Below, piece after piece: positions 21,362 through 32,992 of a stretch of DNA of 64,000 bases (position 1 is its first letter; every line of letters starts with the position of its first letter). The DNA is from Tuctoria greenei. Lineage: Eukaryota > Streptophyta > Magnoliopsida > Poales > Poaceae. The translations under genes were made by a program, and so were the position numbers. The notes under the pieces are model-generated. The model searched no databases, had not been told where the DNA came from, and worked only from the letters and a program-made list of their open reading frames with translations. The stretch spans positions 47,428,064-47,492,063 of the forward strand of contig JAYESD010000001.1 in assembly GCA_036927565.1 (NCBI GenBank). Direction: 5' to 3'.

Positions 21362-24300
21362 TGTGACGCCCGGTTCCGAAAATTGAACCAAGCTAACGCA
21401 TATGTGTGCCCAGGATGTTCAACACACATACACGAGTAATTCACAAATGATAAACAGATAATTACCACAGCTCAAATTATTAAATAAGTACTCTTATTAC
21501 ATAATTCATTAAATCCTCGAATACAAGCTCTAATGAATATTAATGACAAGTTCAACTAATGCAGCGGAAATAAACTAATTAAGCAACTAAGCAATTAAGC
21601 AAAGGGATAGCGCAACTCCATGCAACACCACAGGCAAAGCTGACGGTAGACACGGCCTAGATCTCCACATTATCGCCATTAAACTCATAATTCTAACCTG
21701 CAACTGTTGGGGGGATTGCAAGAGTGAGTACATGTCGTACTCAGCAAGTGTGGAAAGTATGACATGTGGCTCATTCAAATGACGAATGTAATAATGGCTA
21801 AGTGCTGAAAAGTACAGTAAAACATTTGAAAAGCAATATATTTATGTGTGTGAAGTAATCCCATCATAACCCATGTATCCATAATAATACCAGTCCATAA
21901 TTCACCATTACCAATAACCATAATCAATGTCATAAACCATAGTCATAACCATAATCATAATATCAACCATAACCATTACCAAACCATAACCATTCCAATA
22001 ACCATCCCATTACCAAATTCCCTCTAATCATGGAAGTTGTCCAGGTGCTCATAACCGGGAGCACAGCTATCATGATAGTTTTATTTAACTCTGCAGAGTT
22101 TGTACCTCTTTACCCACGTGTTCGTGATTTCATCACCCGTCGGCGACTAAAGAACCTCCCTTATGCCAATTACACTTCCTTTGGTGTATGGCCAAGAGAT
22201 CACAAAATAGCATTTACAAAGGGGTTACTATCCTATTCAAACCCCACTGAGGTTTCACCGGTGGCGATGCCTCCAACTGAGCACATCTTCAACCAAGGGC
22301 CCCCTCTTGAGCCATTCGGATCCCAGGGTAGTCCCACCAATCATCAACAAACCCAATCTGACTACCCCTTCCCCGAGCATCCACAATGGTCCAAACAGCA
22401 CTAGCAAAGCCCTAATTAATCAGCTACGCCGCACCCATACTTGGCCTCATGGTGGCACTGTAGTCTTGGCTTATTCTCGCATGAACCGGTCCTTAGATCT
22501 AAAGCAAGCAAACCACCATATCATCCAACCCATCCACATACCAGGCTTGCTTAGATCACCCATCATCATACCATATTGACCAGTTCACGTTAACCAGAAT
22601 ATCATTAATACATAATTAAATGTGTAGTGTTGTTTTTCCATCCCAATTAATTAAGCGAAGCAAAAAGGTAAAAACCCTTCCCGACTCTCTACCATAAATT
22701 CCAGGTGACAAGGGTGGTCAAACAAATCTAGTAAACTTCCTACCATAGGATTCCCATCAAATTGACACAAGCATGCAGTTTTGCAAACAAAACATTGATT
22801 TTAAAAACAGGATCAATATGCTTCAAGGACACTTGCCTTGCTCCGGCGGATAGGGTTGCACAAGCGCTTCGAAATCTTGATTCTGAAAATCCTCGTACAC
22901 GACTTCTTGAGCACTTCCCTCTACTCGTGATCACACATACAAGAATATACACACAATTCAATATGATGCACACACATTAATCAACATGCGATGATATGCA
23001 TGCATGCAAAGTACCATAATTAATTAACTACGGTTGTTTATTAATTAGATGCAACTAGTTCATACGTGTTCATACGGGTTTACGAGGGTTTTAACGTGGA
23101 TTAATGCTGCTGAAAATAAAATTATGGTGCAACTAAAATCAATTTACGCCTATTAGATTCAGTATGATCGCTAAAATTCGCATCGGGAACATGGCCTACT
23201 GTAGATGCAATGGCTTTGATGATTGCGTGATAGGGACAATGCGTAGACGAAGTGGATGGCGCAGCAGTTCCTCGGCGGCACGACGACGGCGACGATCTCC
23301 GGTGGACGGTGGCACCCTCCTCTTTTTCTTCCTCTTCTTCCCCTCTTTTTTTCTTCCTTTTCTTCCCTTGGCGGCGCAGCCTCTTGTCCCTGGTGCTTTT
23401 CCCGGCGGTTTTTCCTCGAAGGCGGCGGAGTCTGGCGGCTGGGATCGTGAGGTCTACGGTCGTATATATAGGGGCGGCGGGAGGCGACGCGGGGCCGAGT
23501 CGGTTTCCGGGAATCGGCGTCGGGATCGCGCGCGGGATTTTCGGCGGGAGGGAATCGGGGGCGGGCGTTACGGCCGGGTTGGCGCGTACGGCGGGCGGGA
23601 GCGACGGGGAGGGGTCAGACTGGGGGCGGGCGGCCGAGGCGCGGGACCGGGCGCGTAGGCGGGCGGGGCCCAGGCGGAAAAATCGGCGGGAGGCGGAAGC
23701 TTCGGCGGGCAGGAAAATCGGGGGTCGGGGGGGGGGGCCACGCTGGAGCGGCGGGAGCGGGCTGGGCGCGCGCGCGATGGGACGGGAGCGAGCGTGCAGC
23801 GCGGGGGCCAAGGCGGCGGGGTGGGCCTGGCGGCGGGGCGCAGCGTGGGAGGCGGGGTCGGGCGCGTGAGGCCGGGAGCAGCGCGCTGGGGGCGTCAGGC
23901 GGCGGTGGGGCCCAGCGCGGGCCAGCGCAGGCGGCGGGTGGCTCCGCGCGGGAGTCCGAGGCGGCGGTTGGCTGGGCCTGGTTCGTCCTGGCCGGCTGCC
24001 CCTCGTTTCTTTTTTTTTCTTTCTTTTTTTAAGTATTATTATTATTTTATTATTTATATTTATTTATTTTACTTTTTTATTCTTTTTATATTATTATTCT
24101 TATAATATATTTTATTATTTACATTTTATTTATTTTATTTATCTTATTTATTTTATTTATTTATTATTACATATATATATTTATTATTATATAATTTATT
24201 TATATATTTCTTTTTATATATTATTATTATTATTTTATATTTATTATTTATATTATTATTATTTTATATTTATTATTTATATTTATATATATATATATAA

Positions 24301-24515
24301 TTGTTATATTATTGCTTATGTTTTATTATTATTTTTATACTTATTCCCTATTACAGGTTTTAGGCTATAATTATTATTTTCTATTTCTTCTTTTGCTACA
24401 TACATTTGTATATATATGCTCCATCTTTTATGTTTTATTATTTTTCTTTTATCCTACTAATGGTTAATGCATGATCATGTATGCAATGCAAGATGCGAAA
24501 ATTTAGGGTGTTACA
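21362..24515 (-). repeat. 3' LTR of element D (3154 bp)
   Basis: The + strand reads TGTGACGCCC at the left end and GGGTGTTACA at the right. A GC-rich, G-skewed block (about 23230-23995) contains a TATATA box (about 23463-23470, read on the - strand). It adjoins an A/T-only tract of about 350 bp (24000-24350) on the U3 side. Open frames in the GC-rich block are a composition effect. Small open frames at 22030-22404 and elsewhere recur in the second LTR only because the LTRs are copies. Confidence 0.88.
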
Positions 24516-24675
24516 ATTCTAACCCCCTTAAAGTGATTCTCGCCCTCGAGATTCGACAGCATGGCGAAAAGGTGAGGGAATTCTGCCTTCAGGTCTTCTT
24601 CACGTTCCCATGTAGCTTCGGTTTCCGTATGGTTTTTCCATTGCACTTTGCACCAACGAATCCTCTTAGTTCTTG
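24504..24675 (-). pseudogene. Integrase C-terminus (chromodomain-like) of element D
   Basis: The - strand from 24673 reads TKRIRWCKVQWKNHTETEATWE, then EREEDLKAEFPHLF. It ends with TAA at 24504-24506, inside the LTR edge. The Trp and Glu pattern of VQW...EATWE is typical of the chromodomain-type tail of Tekay/Del integrases. It is joined directly to protease sequence at about 24673-24680, which marks the inside deletion. Confidence 0.75.
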
Positions 24676-26117
24676 TGAATTCAAATCAATGAGGTTGGCG
24701 GAGAAGTCTACCCCCTTATTCTAAGGCTTACTTTTGGGCATACTATATTTGTCCTCATCTCTCCTCCAGGAGACTTAACCAATAGAGTAAACTTCATATG
24801 AGAGATGGGAAAACTATACTTGGCAACATACATCAATGCAATGAATGAATGCGATGCTCCAGAATCAAATAACATAGTCGCGGAGTTGGAGTTAGCAAGA
24901 AACATACCAATGACCACGTCATCCGCTTGTTGAGCATCCTCTGTAGAGACATGGTTCACGTTGCCACGAGCAAAATTCTGCTGTCCACGGCTTACTTGTG
25001 GCTGTCCTCCATTGGGTCTTGGGTTTTGCCTCGGCGCATTGCTTTTTTGACCAAGGCCTGACTTAGGACATTGATTCGCAAAGTGTCTAGCTTCTCCACA
25101 AGTATAGCACCTCTTGACTCCACCAGAATTATTGGGACGAGCTTGGTTTTGAACATTGGTTCCAGGAAAATCAGCACGAGGTGCATAAGGCATTGCTTGC
25201 ATAACAGGGCGCTGCTGCACAAACTGAGTTGGGCGTGGTGCAAAATCAGGGCGCTGAGTAGGAATAGAGGAGCTGTAATGAGGCGCATTGGGTGGTGCAA
25301 GGCGAGGGCGCACATTACTTCCTTGTTGCTGTCCTTGATATGGCGCCTTCCTCTTGATTTCTTGCTCCATCTCACGGATCTTGTTCTCAACCACAATTGC
25401 TTTGTCCACAAGCTTCTGGAAATTTGGATAGTCACACTTGAGCAATTGTACTTGGATCTCATTGTTCAAGCCCCTCATGAACAAGTATTGCTTCCGGTTG
25501 TCCCGACTAACATCCTCAGGCGCATATCTTGAGAGTTGAGTGAATTTATTGAGATACTCACTCACGCTCGATCTTCCTTGCCTTAAATTCTCAAATTCTT
25601 GTCTCTTCAAGATCATAACACCTTCCGGCACATAATGAGAACGGAAACTCTCCTTGAATTCTACCCAGGTGATCCTCTCTTGATTCTCATGAGCATTGCA
25701 ATAAGCATCCCACCAATCTGCAGCTGCTCCAACTAGTTGATGAGAAGCAAATAAGACCTTCTCTCGGTCACTGCATTGGACAATAGCAAGTTTCTTCTCC
25801 ACGGACTTGAGCCAATCATCAGCGTCCATAGGGTCAGCAGCTTGAGCAAAGGTTGGAGGCCTAGTCCTCATGAACTCTCCCAATCGGTTATGAGGAGGCA
25901 GGGGTGGCGGTGGAGGCATGTGTGGCTGATTGTTGATATTGCCAGCCTGCAGCTGTCCCATGGTCTGTATCATGGTCTGCATGAGCTGGTTCTGCATAGC
26001 TAATAGCTGCTCAATATTGATAGCTCCATGAGCAGGTCCTTGCCCGATGTTGTTCTGAGGCACTCCATTGTTCTCCTCCTCATCATTAGCATCCCTCTGG
26101 TTGCGAGTCCTCACCAT
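24676..26117 (-). pseudogene. gag: gag and protease N-terminus of element D
   Basis: The ATG at 26117 (MVRTRNQRD) opens 469 codons without a stop. A Gln/Pro-rich N-terminus precedes the retrotransposon gag domain (DWLKSVEKKLAIVQC, FRSHYVPEGVMI, MRGLNNEIQVQL). A CCHC knuckle (CYTCGEARHFANQC, about residue 335) and the protease active site LFDSGASHSFI (about residue 413) follow. The frame closes at 24708-24710. One missing G in a run there explains the stop, since GVDFSANLI continues in the next frame until the junction with integrase near 24675. The gag itself looks intact and could still be translated. Confidence 0.85.
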
Positions 26118-26389
26118 CTAGAGAAAAGCAATAGGTAAGAATTTAAGAAACGTCCCCAACTAAATGCATCAAGGGATATGAAGCTAACCAACTAGCTATA
26201 TTAGCCTAGGTGGACATGGAAATGCTAAAGCATCCCAAAATCCTCTATTAAGCACACAAGCAAACAATATATATAGCAAACAGCACTCCAAGCAAAAACA
26301 CATCGATTCCTGAGTGCTCCTATGTGCTCTAAAGTGTCCATTCTATCTAGGCTGCATCCTACGGTCAACCTGTGGCTCTGATACCAATC
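26118..26389 (-). promoter_or_regulatory. Leader and primer-binding site of element D
   Basis: The - strand has LTR end GTCACA, then GAT, then TGGTATCAGAGC (about 26377-26388), which matches the 3' end of initiator tRNA-Met, the usual primer of this clade. The remainder up to the gag ATG is an untranslated leader with no further feature. Confidence 0.75.
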
Positions 26390-29300
26390 TGTGACGCCCG
26401 GTTCCGAAAATTGAACCAAGCTAACGCATATGTGTGCCCAGGATGTTCAACACACATACACGAGTGATTCACAAATGATAAACAGATAATTACCACAGCT
26501 CAAATTATTAAATAAGTACTCTTATTACATAATTCATTAAATCTTCGAATACAAGCTCTAATGAATATTAATGACAAGTTCAACTAATGCAGCGGAAATA
26601 AACTAATTAAGCAACTAAGCAATTAAGCAAAGGGATAGCGCAGCTCCATGCAACACCACAGGCAAAGCTGACGGTAGACACGGCCTAGATCTCCACATTA
26701 TCGCCATTAAACTCATAATTCTGACCTGCAACTGTTGGGGGGGGGGGGGATTGCAAGAGTGAGTACATGTCGTACTCAGCAAGTGTGGAAAGTATGACAT
26801 GTGGCTCATTCAAATGACGAATGTAATAATGGCTAAGTGCTGAAAAGTACAGTAAAACATTTGAAAAGCAATATATTTATGTGTGTGAAGTAATCCCATC
26901 ATAACCCATGTATCCATAATAATACCAGTCCATAATTCACCATTACCAATAACCATAATCAATGTCATAAACCATAGTCATAACCATAATCATAATATCA
27001 ACCATAACCATTATCAAACCATAACCATTCCAATAACCATCCCATTACCAAATTCCCTCTAATCATGGAAGTTGTCCAGGTGCTCATAACCGGGAGCACG
27101 GCTATCATGATAGTTTTATTTAACTCTGCAGAGTTTGTACCTCTTTACCCATGTGTTCGTGATTTCATCACCCGTCGGCGACTAAAGAACCTCCCTTATG
27201 CCAATTACACTTCCTTTGGTGTATGGCCAAGAGATCACAAAATAGCCTTTACAAAGGGATTACTAGCCTATTCAGACCCCACTGAGGTTTCACCAGTGGC
27301 GATGCCTCCAACTGAGCACATCTTCAACCAAGGGCCCCCTCTTGAGCCATTCGGATCCCAGGGTAGTCCCACCAATCATCAACAAACCCAATCCGACTAC
27401 CCCTTCCCCGAGCATCCACAATGGTCCAAACAGCACTAGCAAAGCCCTAATTAATCAGCTACGCCGCACCCATACTTGGCCTCGTGGTGGCACTGTAGTC
27501 CTGGCTTATTCTCGCATGAACCGGTCCTTAGATCTAAAGCAAGCAAACCACCATATCATCCAACCCATCCACATACCAGGCTTGCTTAGATCACCCATCA
27601 TCATACCATATTGACCAGTTCACGTTAACCAGAATATCATTAATACATAATTAAATGTGTAGTGTTGTTTTTCCATCCCAATTAATTAAGCGAAGCAAAA
27701 AGGTAAAAACCCTTCCCGACTCTCTACCATAAATTCCAGGTGACAAGGGTGGTCAAACAAATCTAGTAAACTTCCTACCATAGGATTCCCATCAAATTGA
27801 CACAAGCATGCAGTTTTGCAAACAAAACATTTATTTTAAAAACAGGATCAATATGCTTCAAGGACACTTGCCTTGCTCTGGCGGATAGGGTTGCACAAGC
27901 GCTTCGAAATCTTGATTCTGAAAATCCTCGTACACGACTTCTTGAGCACTTCCCTCTACTCGTGATCACACATACAAGAATATACACACAATTCAATATG
28001 ATGCACACACATTAATCAACATGCGATGATATGCATGCATGCAAAGTACCATAATTAATTAACTACGGTTGTTTATTAATTAGATGCAACTAGTTCATAC
28101 GTGTTCATACGGGTTTACAGGGGTTTTAACGTGGATTAATGCTGCTGAAAATAAAATTATGGTGCAACTAAAATCAACTTACGCCTATTAGATTCAGTAT
28201 GATCGCTAAAATTCGCATCGGGAACATGGCCTACCGTAGATGCGATGGCTTTGATGATTGCGTGATAGGGACAATGCGTAGACGAAGTGGATGGCACAGC
28301 AATTCCTCGGCGGCACGACGACGGCGACGATCTCCGGTGGACGGTGGCACCCTCCTCTTTTTCTTCCTCTTCTTCCCCTCTTTTTTTCTTCCTTTTGTTC
28401 CCCTGGCGGCGCAGCCTCTGGTCCCTGGTGCTTTTCCCGGCGGTTTTTCCTCGAAGGCGGCGGAGTTTGGCGGCTGGGATCGTGAGGTCTACGGTCGTAT
28501 ATATAGGGGCGGCGGGAGGCGACGCGGGGCCGAGTCGGTTTCCGGGAATCGGTGTCGGGATCGCGCGCGGGATTTTCGGCGGGAGGGAATCGGGGGCGGG
28601 CGTTACGGCCGGGTGGGCGCGTACGGCGGGCGGGAGCGACGGGGAGGGGTCAGACCGGGGGCGGGCGGCCGAGGCGCGGGACCGGGCGCGTACGGCGGGC
28701 GGGGCCCAGGCGGAAAAATCGGCGGGAGGCGGAAGCTTCGGCGGGCGGGAAAATCGGGGGTCGGGGGGGGGGGGGGGGGGGCACGCGGGAGCGCGCCGGG
28801 CGCGCGCGCGATGGGACAGGAGCGAGCGTGCAGCGCGGGGGCCAAGGCGGCGGGGTGGGCCAGGCGGCGGGGCGCAGCGTGGGAGGCGGGGTCGGGCGCG
28901 TGAGGCCGGGAGCTGCGCGCGGTTCGGCGCGCTGGGGGCGTCAGGCGGCGGTGGGGCCCAGCGCGGGCCAGCGCAGGCGGCGGGTGGCTCCGCGCGGGAT
29001 TCCGAGGCGGCGGTTGGTTGGGCCTGGTTCGGCCTGGCCGGCTGCCCCTCGTTTCTTTTTTTCTTTTTTTAGTATTATTATTATTTTATTATTTATATTT
29101 ATTTATTTTACTTTTTTATTCTTTTTATATTATTATTCTTATAATATATTTTATTATTTACATTTTATTTATTTTATTTATCTTATTTATTTTATTTATT
29201 TCTTATTACATATATATATTTATTATTATATAATTTATTTATATATTTCTTTTTATATATTATTATTATTTATATTTATTATTTATTTTTTATTTTTTTT

Positions 29301-29525
29301 ATATATATAATTGTTATATTATTGCTTATGTTTTATTATTATTTTTATACTTATTCCCTATTACAGGTTTTAGGCTATAATTATTATTTTCTATTTCTTC
29401 TTTTGCTACATACATTTGTATATATATGCTCCATCTTTTATGTTTTATTATTTTTCTTTTATCCTACTAATGGTTAATGCATGATCATGTATGCAATGCA
29501 AGATGCGAAAATTGAGGGTGTTACA
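26390..29525 (-). repeat. 5' LTR of element D (3136 bp)
   Basis: This is a copy of 21362-24515 with the same ends, and the transcribed LTR for the - strand. The TATATA box is at about 28498-28505. Differences from the other LTR are mostly transitions plus length changes in G runs (26738-26749; 28763-28781, which is 19 Gs against about 11 in the other copy) and in the A/T-only tract (29050-29320). Confidence 0.88.
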
Positions 29526-29530
29526 ATCGA
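29526..29530. other. Target-site duplication (right) of element D
   Basis: ATCGA, partner of ATTGA at 21357-21361. Confidence 0.65.
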
Positions 29531-29759
29531 GGAGTTGTAGTTCGGTAATGGGCGCGCAGATATTCAAGAAGGTGAAAGACACGTGTACACAGAGATTTAC
29601 GTGGTTCGGGCCGCCTGAGCGTAATACCCAACTTCACGGGGTGTGTTGGTGATGTATTAAGCTTGTGAGTCTAGAAGAAGCTCTAGAAAAAGAAGCTCAT
29701 CTAGCTCAGGGAGTTCAGTAGTAGTCTGGAACCGTCCGTTGTGTATCATTGACTGGTCC

Positions 29760-29766
29760 TTTTATA
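29760..29766 (-). promoter_or_regulatory. TATA box in gypsy B LTR
   Basis: TATAAAA on the - strand, next to GTACAAGGACC on the + strand. It lies at the same place as in the A and C LTRs. Confidence 0.65.
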
Positions 29767-30157
29767 GTACAAGGACCGGTCGCTACAACGTTAGCCTGGC
29801 CCGACAGGTGGCCCTGGCGGTTACACATGATTGATACACAATAAATGGAGTTAATTACCCTTAATAGCCTAGTAATGGGCCTTAACAGTGCCATTACCAG
29901 TATTAAGGGCCATCCGATCGTGTGTCATTAATATGATATTAATGACACTTAATCGAGTCTTGAAGTCTTTGATTGATCCTTGAAGCTCCGGAGCCGTTGG
30001 GGGTCCACCGGCTTGATAGTTGAAGTTGAAGGTCCGGCGGTTGCCACGTGGCAGCTCCGGATCTTACCGTCGTGGACGGGTAGGTCCGGTGCTATTGGAC
30101 ACGTGTCAGTACCGGAGCTCCCTCTGTCTGGGGTTAGGTCCGGTGGTGCCATATTGG

Positions 30158-30560
30158 TATTCTTATCGGAGCTTCCCATGTGTGGGTGATAGCTCCGGTC
30201 TTGTGATACACGTGGCGGCCCTGGGACTAACCATGTCGGGGAAGCAGGTCCGGCTACGCCTGACATGTGGGGCCTTCGGAGGTCTTCAAATCTGGTAGAT
30301 GGAGTTTCCTTGTGATCTTTGCGATCCCAAGGGGTGTTCGGCACGAAGGGTACCGACAGTATTTTGACCGGAGCTTCCCATGTGTGGGTCATAGCTCCAG
30401 TCTTGTGATACACGTGGTGGCCCTGGGACTAACCATGTCGGGGAAGAAGCTTCGGCTACGCCTGACATGTGGGGCCTTCAGAGGTCTTCAAATCTGGTAT
30501 ATGGAGTTTCCTTGTGATCTCTGCGATCCCAAGGGGTATCTGGTATGAAGGGTACCGACA
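30158..30560 (-). repeat. Tandem duplication of about 201 bp at the start of gypsy B LTR
   Basis: Two units of about 201 bp lie head to tail. Both contain CGGAGCTTCCCATGTGTGGG, ACCATGTCGGGGAAG and CCCAAGGGGT, and each ends with the LTR-start sequence GGTACCGACA. The units differ at roughly one base in ten. Confidence 0.8.
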
Positions 30561-32850
30561 AAGCTCAATTAAAAATTATGGTTGTCACTATGCCCAAGTT
30601 TCTATATGCCAATTCACCAATTAAGCCATGCCCAAAAGTTTTATTTTCTAAACCTAGACAAAAATGACTAAGTCTACAAAACAATGCTTAAAGGATTCTA
30701 GGTACTTGTTTTAGATTTTTCCAAGTAAGGTGGGATTTCCTTTTGGAGATCCAAAAGTCAATAACCACACTTACTCTTGTGAGGATGCATGAGAACTAAA
30801 TGATGTGGAAGTGTCAGCCTTCCTCACAAATGCAAGCAAATACATTCACTTCTATGGCAAACCAAACAATGAAAAATTCTAAACTCATACCTCATTCGAA
30901 GAGCAGTTGGTGACGAAGGTCTTTGTGTGAGAAACTCACAACATTGATTTTCGGCGTAGGCTTGATGGTTGATGTCAAATGCCAAGTTGAGATTGGATTT
31001 GGTTCTGGCTCCTCCATTGGGTCATCATCTTGAACATTTCTCTTCCTCAAACTCAAAATGAGTTTGAAGGAGAGAAGTGTTCTCAAATCCTCCCAATGGT
31101 GACTTGAGCTTGATGAAACCTTCCACTTTCTTGCCATACCACCTCTTCACAATTTTGACCTAGCTGCACTTTAATCAAGAACACACAAAACAACTCGAAA
31201 ATAGGTTACGTTAGCTAAAAGCAAATTGAACCCAATTTTCAAATTGTCTTGCTCAGCTTGAAATAACTTGTAAATGCAATGAGGGTCAAAGCAAATCTTT
31301 TTGGTTTGAACTAGGAAGATAAATTCAAGTGGTCATGCACGTAGTTCATATTCAATTAAATTTCTCCCCTAATTCAAATTTTTAGTTCTATGATGGTTGA
31401 AAATTTTACTTTCCAACATGCAAGTGTGGAATTTCAAACATGCAAATGCAAGGGTTGATGCAATTTGGAAAACAAATATGAGATAACTATCAATTAACCT
31501 ATTGGCAAGGACTCACCAATTTTTTGAAGTTCGATGAGTAGGACTTACCTCCGTTCTGTTCAGCGCGATGATTTGTTGTCCAATCCCGGAGTTGAAGATG
31601 TGGACGATTTCTTTTGTTTTGACATGCCAAACTCATTTGGCTGTCATTTGGACATGTGGGCCACATGGTGGCCCTAGCCTCTCCCCGTTGTATTGATATA
31701 GACATGTTGTTGTAGCGACGGGTTCTCCCTCTTGAATCTATTCCATCATGAGCATGGTGAGGATTTGTCCTTCTTAGGGGTGCCACTCTGACCATATTGA
31801 TATTCTATTGAATCAACCCATACCTTGATCATGGATCAAAGGCTTCCTTGGGCATGATGACATGTGGACTCCACAATCAAACAAGAAATGCTTCATCCAC
31901 AATGTCACTTGCCCTAGGTTGAATGGGTTTGGTCGAAGTGTGGGAATCCCAACAAGTGATGTGGGAAATCTTGGACTTTGAATGCTCCTTAAGTCTTGTC
32001 CTTGGCCAAGATCTTCAAGTGAATGTTGTCTTGATTTCTGCTTGGCCTAGATACTTCAAGGTAGGCTAGTTGAACTTAAATCCCTTGGAGAGCCATAGCC
32101 TCCTTGAATACAAGGGTGATGTTAATTCCACCCTTGAGCTCCTTGTGAATGGTAGCCATTGGAGTTGTTGTTTGAAAAAGGTCCTCATGGGTCTTAGGGA
32201 AATAATTCCCACGCGTCCCATAATGACATGGATTTTCACAAATCATGTGAATATCCACGACTTAGATTATCCAAACAAATCTCCAACGACTTGGATATTC
32301 ATGACACTTCAATGGGAGGTGTAGTTCCATAACTTGCATATCCACCTTGTGAAGTGGTGTGCATGACAAGCTATGGGAACTCGAGCATTCTTCAATCCAC
32401 CCCTTGAGTGGAGACCTTCTTCTCATCCATGATGAATGGGAATAGGACTCCTTCAGCTCCAGCATGAATGTGGTCATGGATTGGTGGAGCCAACCCATGA
32501 CATGAGTGTTGGATGAAGAGCCAACTATCCACCCCATGGTGGAGGCAAACCAAGAAGAACTTCTTGGAGCCTTTACCAAGCTTGGGTATGGATGACTTTG
32601 GCTCCTACTGAATGCTGAAATTCTCCCACAAAAGGCAATGGTGTTGCCTCGCGGACATCTGTTGAGGTACGCCTTGAATCATCTTGCAGTTTAGCACTTG
32701 CGTCCTCGTCAGCCATCCTATACAATGGGTTGGCCAATACTACCCTGTTTTCACACAAAGGAGAAAACAAACAAGGGTAATCCTGTCTAATAACTATTAG
32801 TACCTACTTCTTAATCAAAGTGATAGCTATCCTTCACTTCCTTTGCCTTC
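30561..32850 (-). other. Internal leader region of element E without recognised genes
   Basis: I recognise no protein family here. Two small - strand frames stand out. The first is 30892-31137 (81 codons, MARKWKVSSS); it lies in a segment bordered on the - strand by GTGCAG (about 31165) and GAG/GTATGAG (about 30890), which resemble splice sites. The second is 31499-31795, ending near AG/GTAAGTCC, a good donor. A third short frame (32573-32716, MADEDASAKL) starts close to the primer site and could be a degraded gag start. All three calls are weak. Confidence 0.35.
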
Positions 32851-32992
32851 CCTGGCAACGGCGCCAGAAATGCTTGTTGACGGCTCCTAAGATATACTAA
32901 CAAATCATCCCCGGCAACGGCGCCAGAAATGATTGTTGACAGCTCCTAAGATATACTAACAAATCATCCCTGGCAACGGCACCAGAAATGCT
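32851..32992 (-). repeat. Triple primer-binding site: 59-bp tandem repeat in element E
   Basis: A 59-bp unit starts at 32851, 32910 and (partly) 32969. Each unit contains GGCAACGGCGCCAGAAATG (+ strand), whose reverse complement includes TGGCGCCGTTGCC, followed by TTGTTG, the LTR-end sequence. The copy touching the LTR has a CAC in place of CGC (GGCACCAG). Confidence 0.85.

Larger units (their letters stand above)
21362..29525 (-). mobile_element. Tekay/Del-like gypsy deletion derivative D, minus strand
   Basis: Two LTRs of 3154 and 3136 bp flank only 1.87 kb of internal DNA. On the - strand the LTR runs from TGTAACACCC to GGGCGTCACA, and the primer-binding site is TGGTATCAGAGC. The inside holds gag, the start of protease, and then directly the C-terminal end of integrase with a chromodomain-like segment, so RT, RNase H and most of integrase have been deleted. 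Long LTRs plus a chromodomain-type tail fit the Tekay clade. The LTR pair differs at about 15-18 positions in the first 1.25 kb compared, so the insertion is fairly recent. Confidence 0.88.
19407..30560 (-). mobile_element. Gypsy Tat-lineage element B, minus strand, split by element D
   Basis: Protease start, gag, primer-binding site and the 5' LTR are present on the - strand. It is the same family as A and C. The 5' LTR is cut at 21361/29526 by element D. The rest of pol would lie on the far side of the Sirevirus insertion, outside the window. The LTR start (TGTCGG on the - strand) is at 30560, against element E, so B inserted into E; the probable target bases are AAGCT (30561-30565). Confidence 0.88.
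29526..30560 (-). repeat. 5' LTR of gypsy B, main part with an internal duplication
   Basis: It continues from 21361 and ends with GGTACCGACA at 30560, the inverted TGTCGGTACC start. It contains the - strand TATA box (29760-29766). The last 400 bp consist of two copies of a unit of about 201 bp (30158-30358 and 30359-30560), each ending in GGTACCGACA. Without element D the LTR would be about 1086 bp, and about 885 bp without the duplication, close to the 840 and 860 bp of A and C. Confidence 0.85.

Noticed and set aside
22030..22404. 124-codon frame repeated at 27065-27439
   Set aside because: The two are the same place in the two LTRs of D, so conservation only reflects LTR duplication. There is no recognisable domain.
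28287..29310. Open frames of 234-261 codons in the GC-rich part of the D LTRs (also 23122-23869)
   Set aside because: Gly/Arg/Ala-rich translation in several frames and on both strands is a composition effect. The frames run into A/T-only DNA.
30561..32850. E interior as part of gypsy B or F
   Set aside because: It lies outside the B LTR start (30560) and is connected to the E primer site. Nothing in it resembles B or F.
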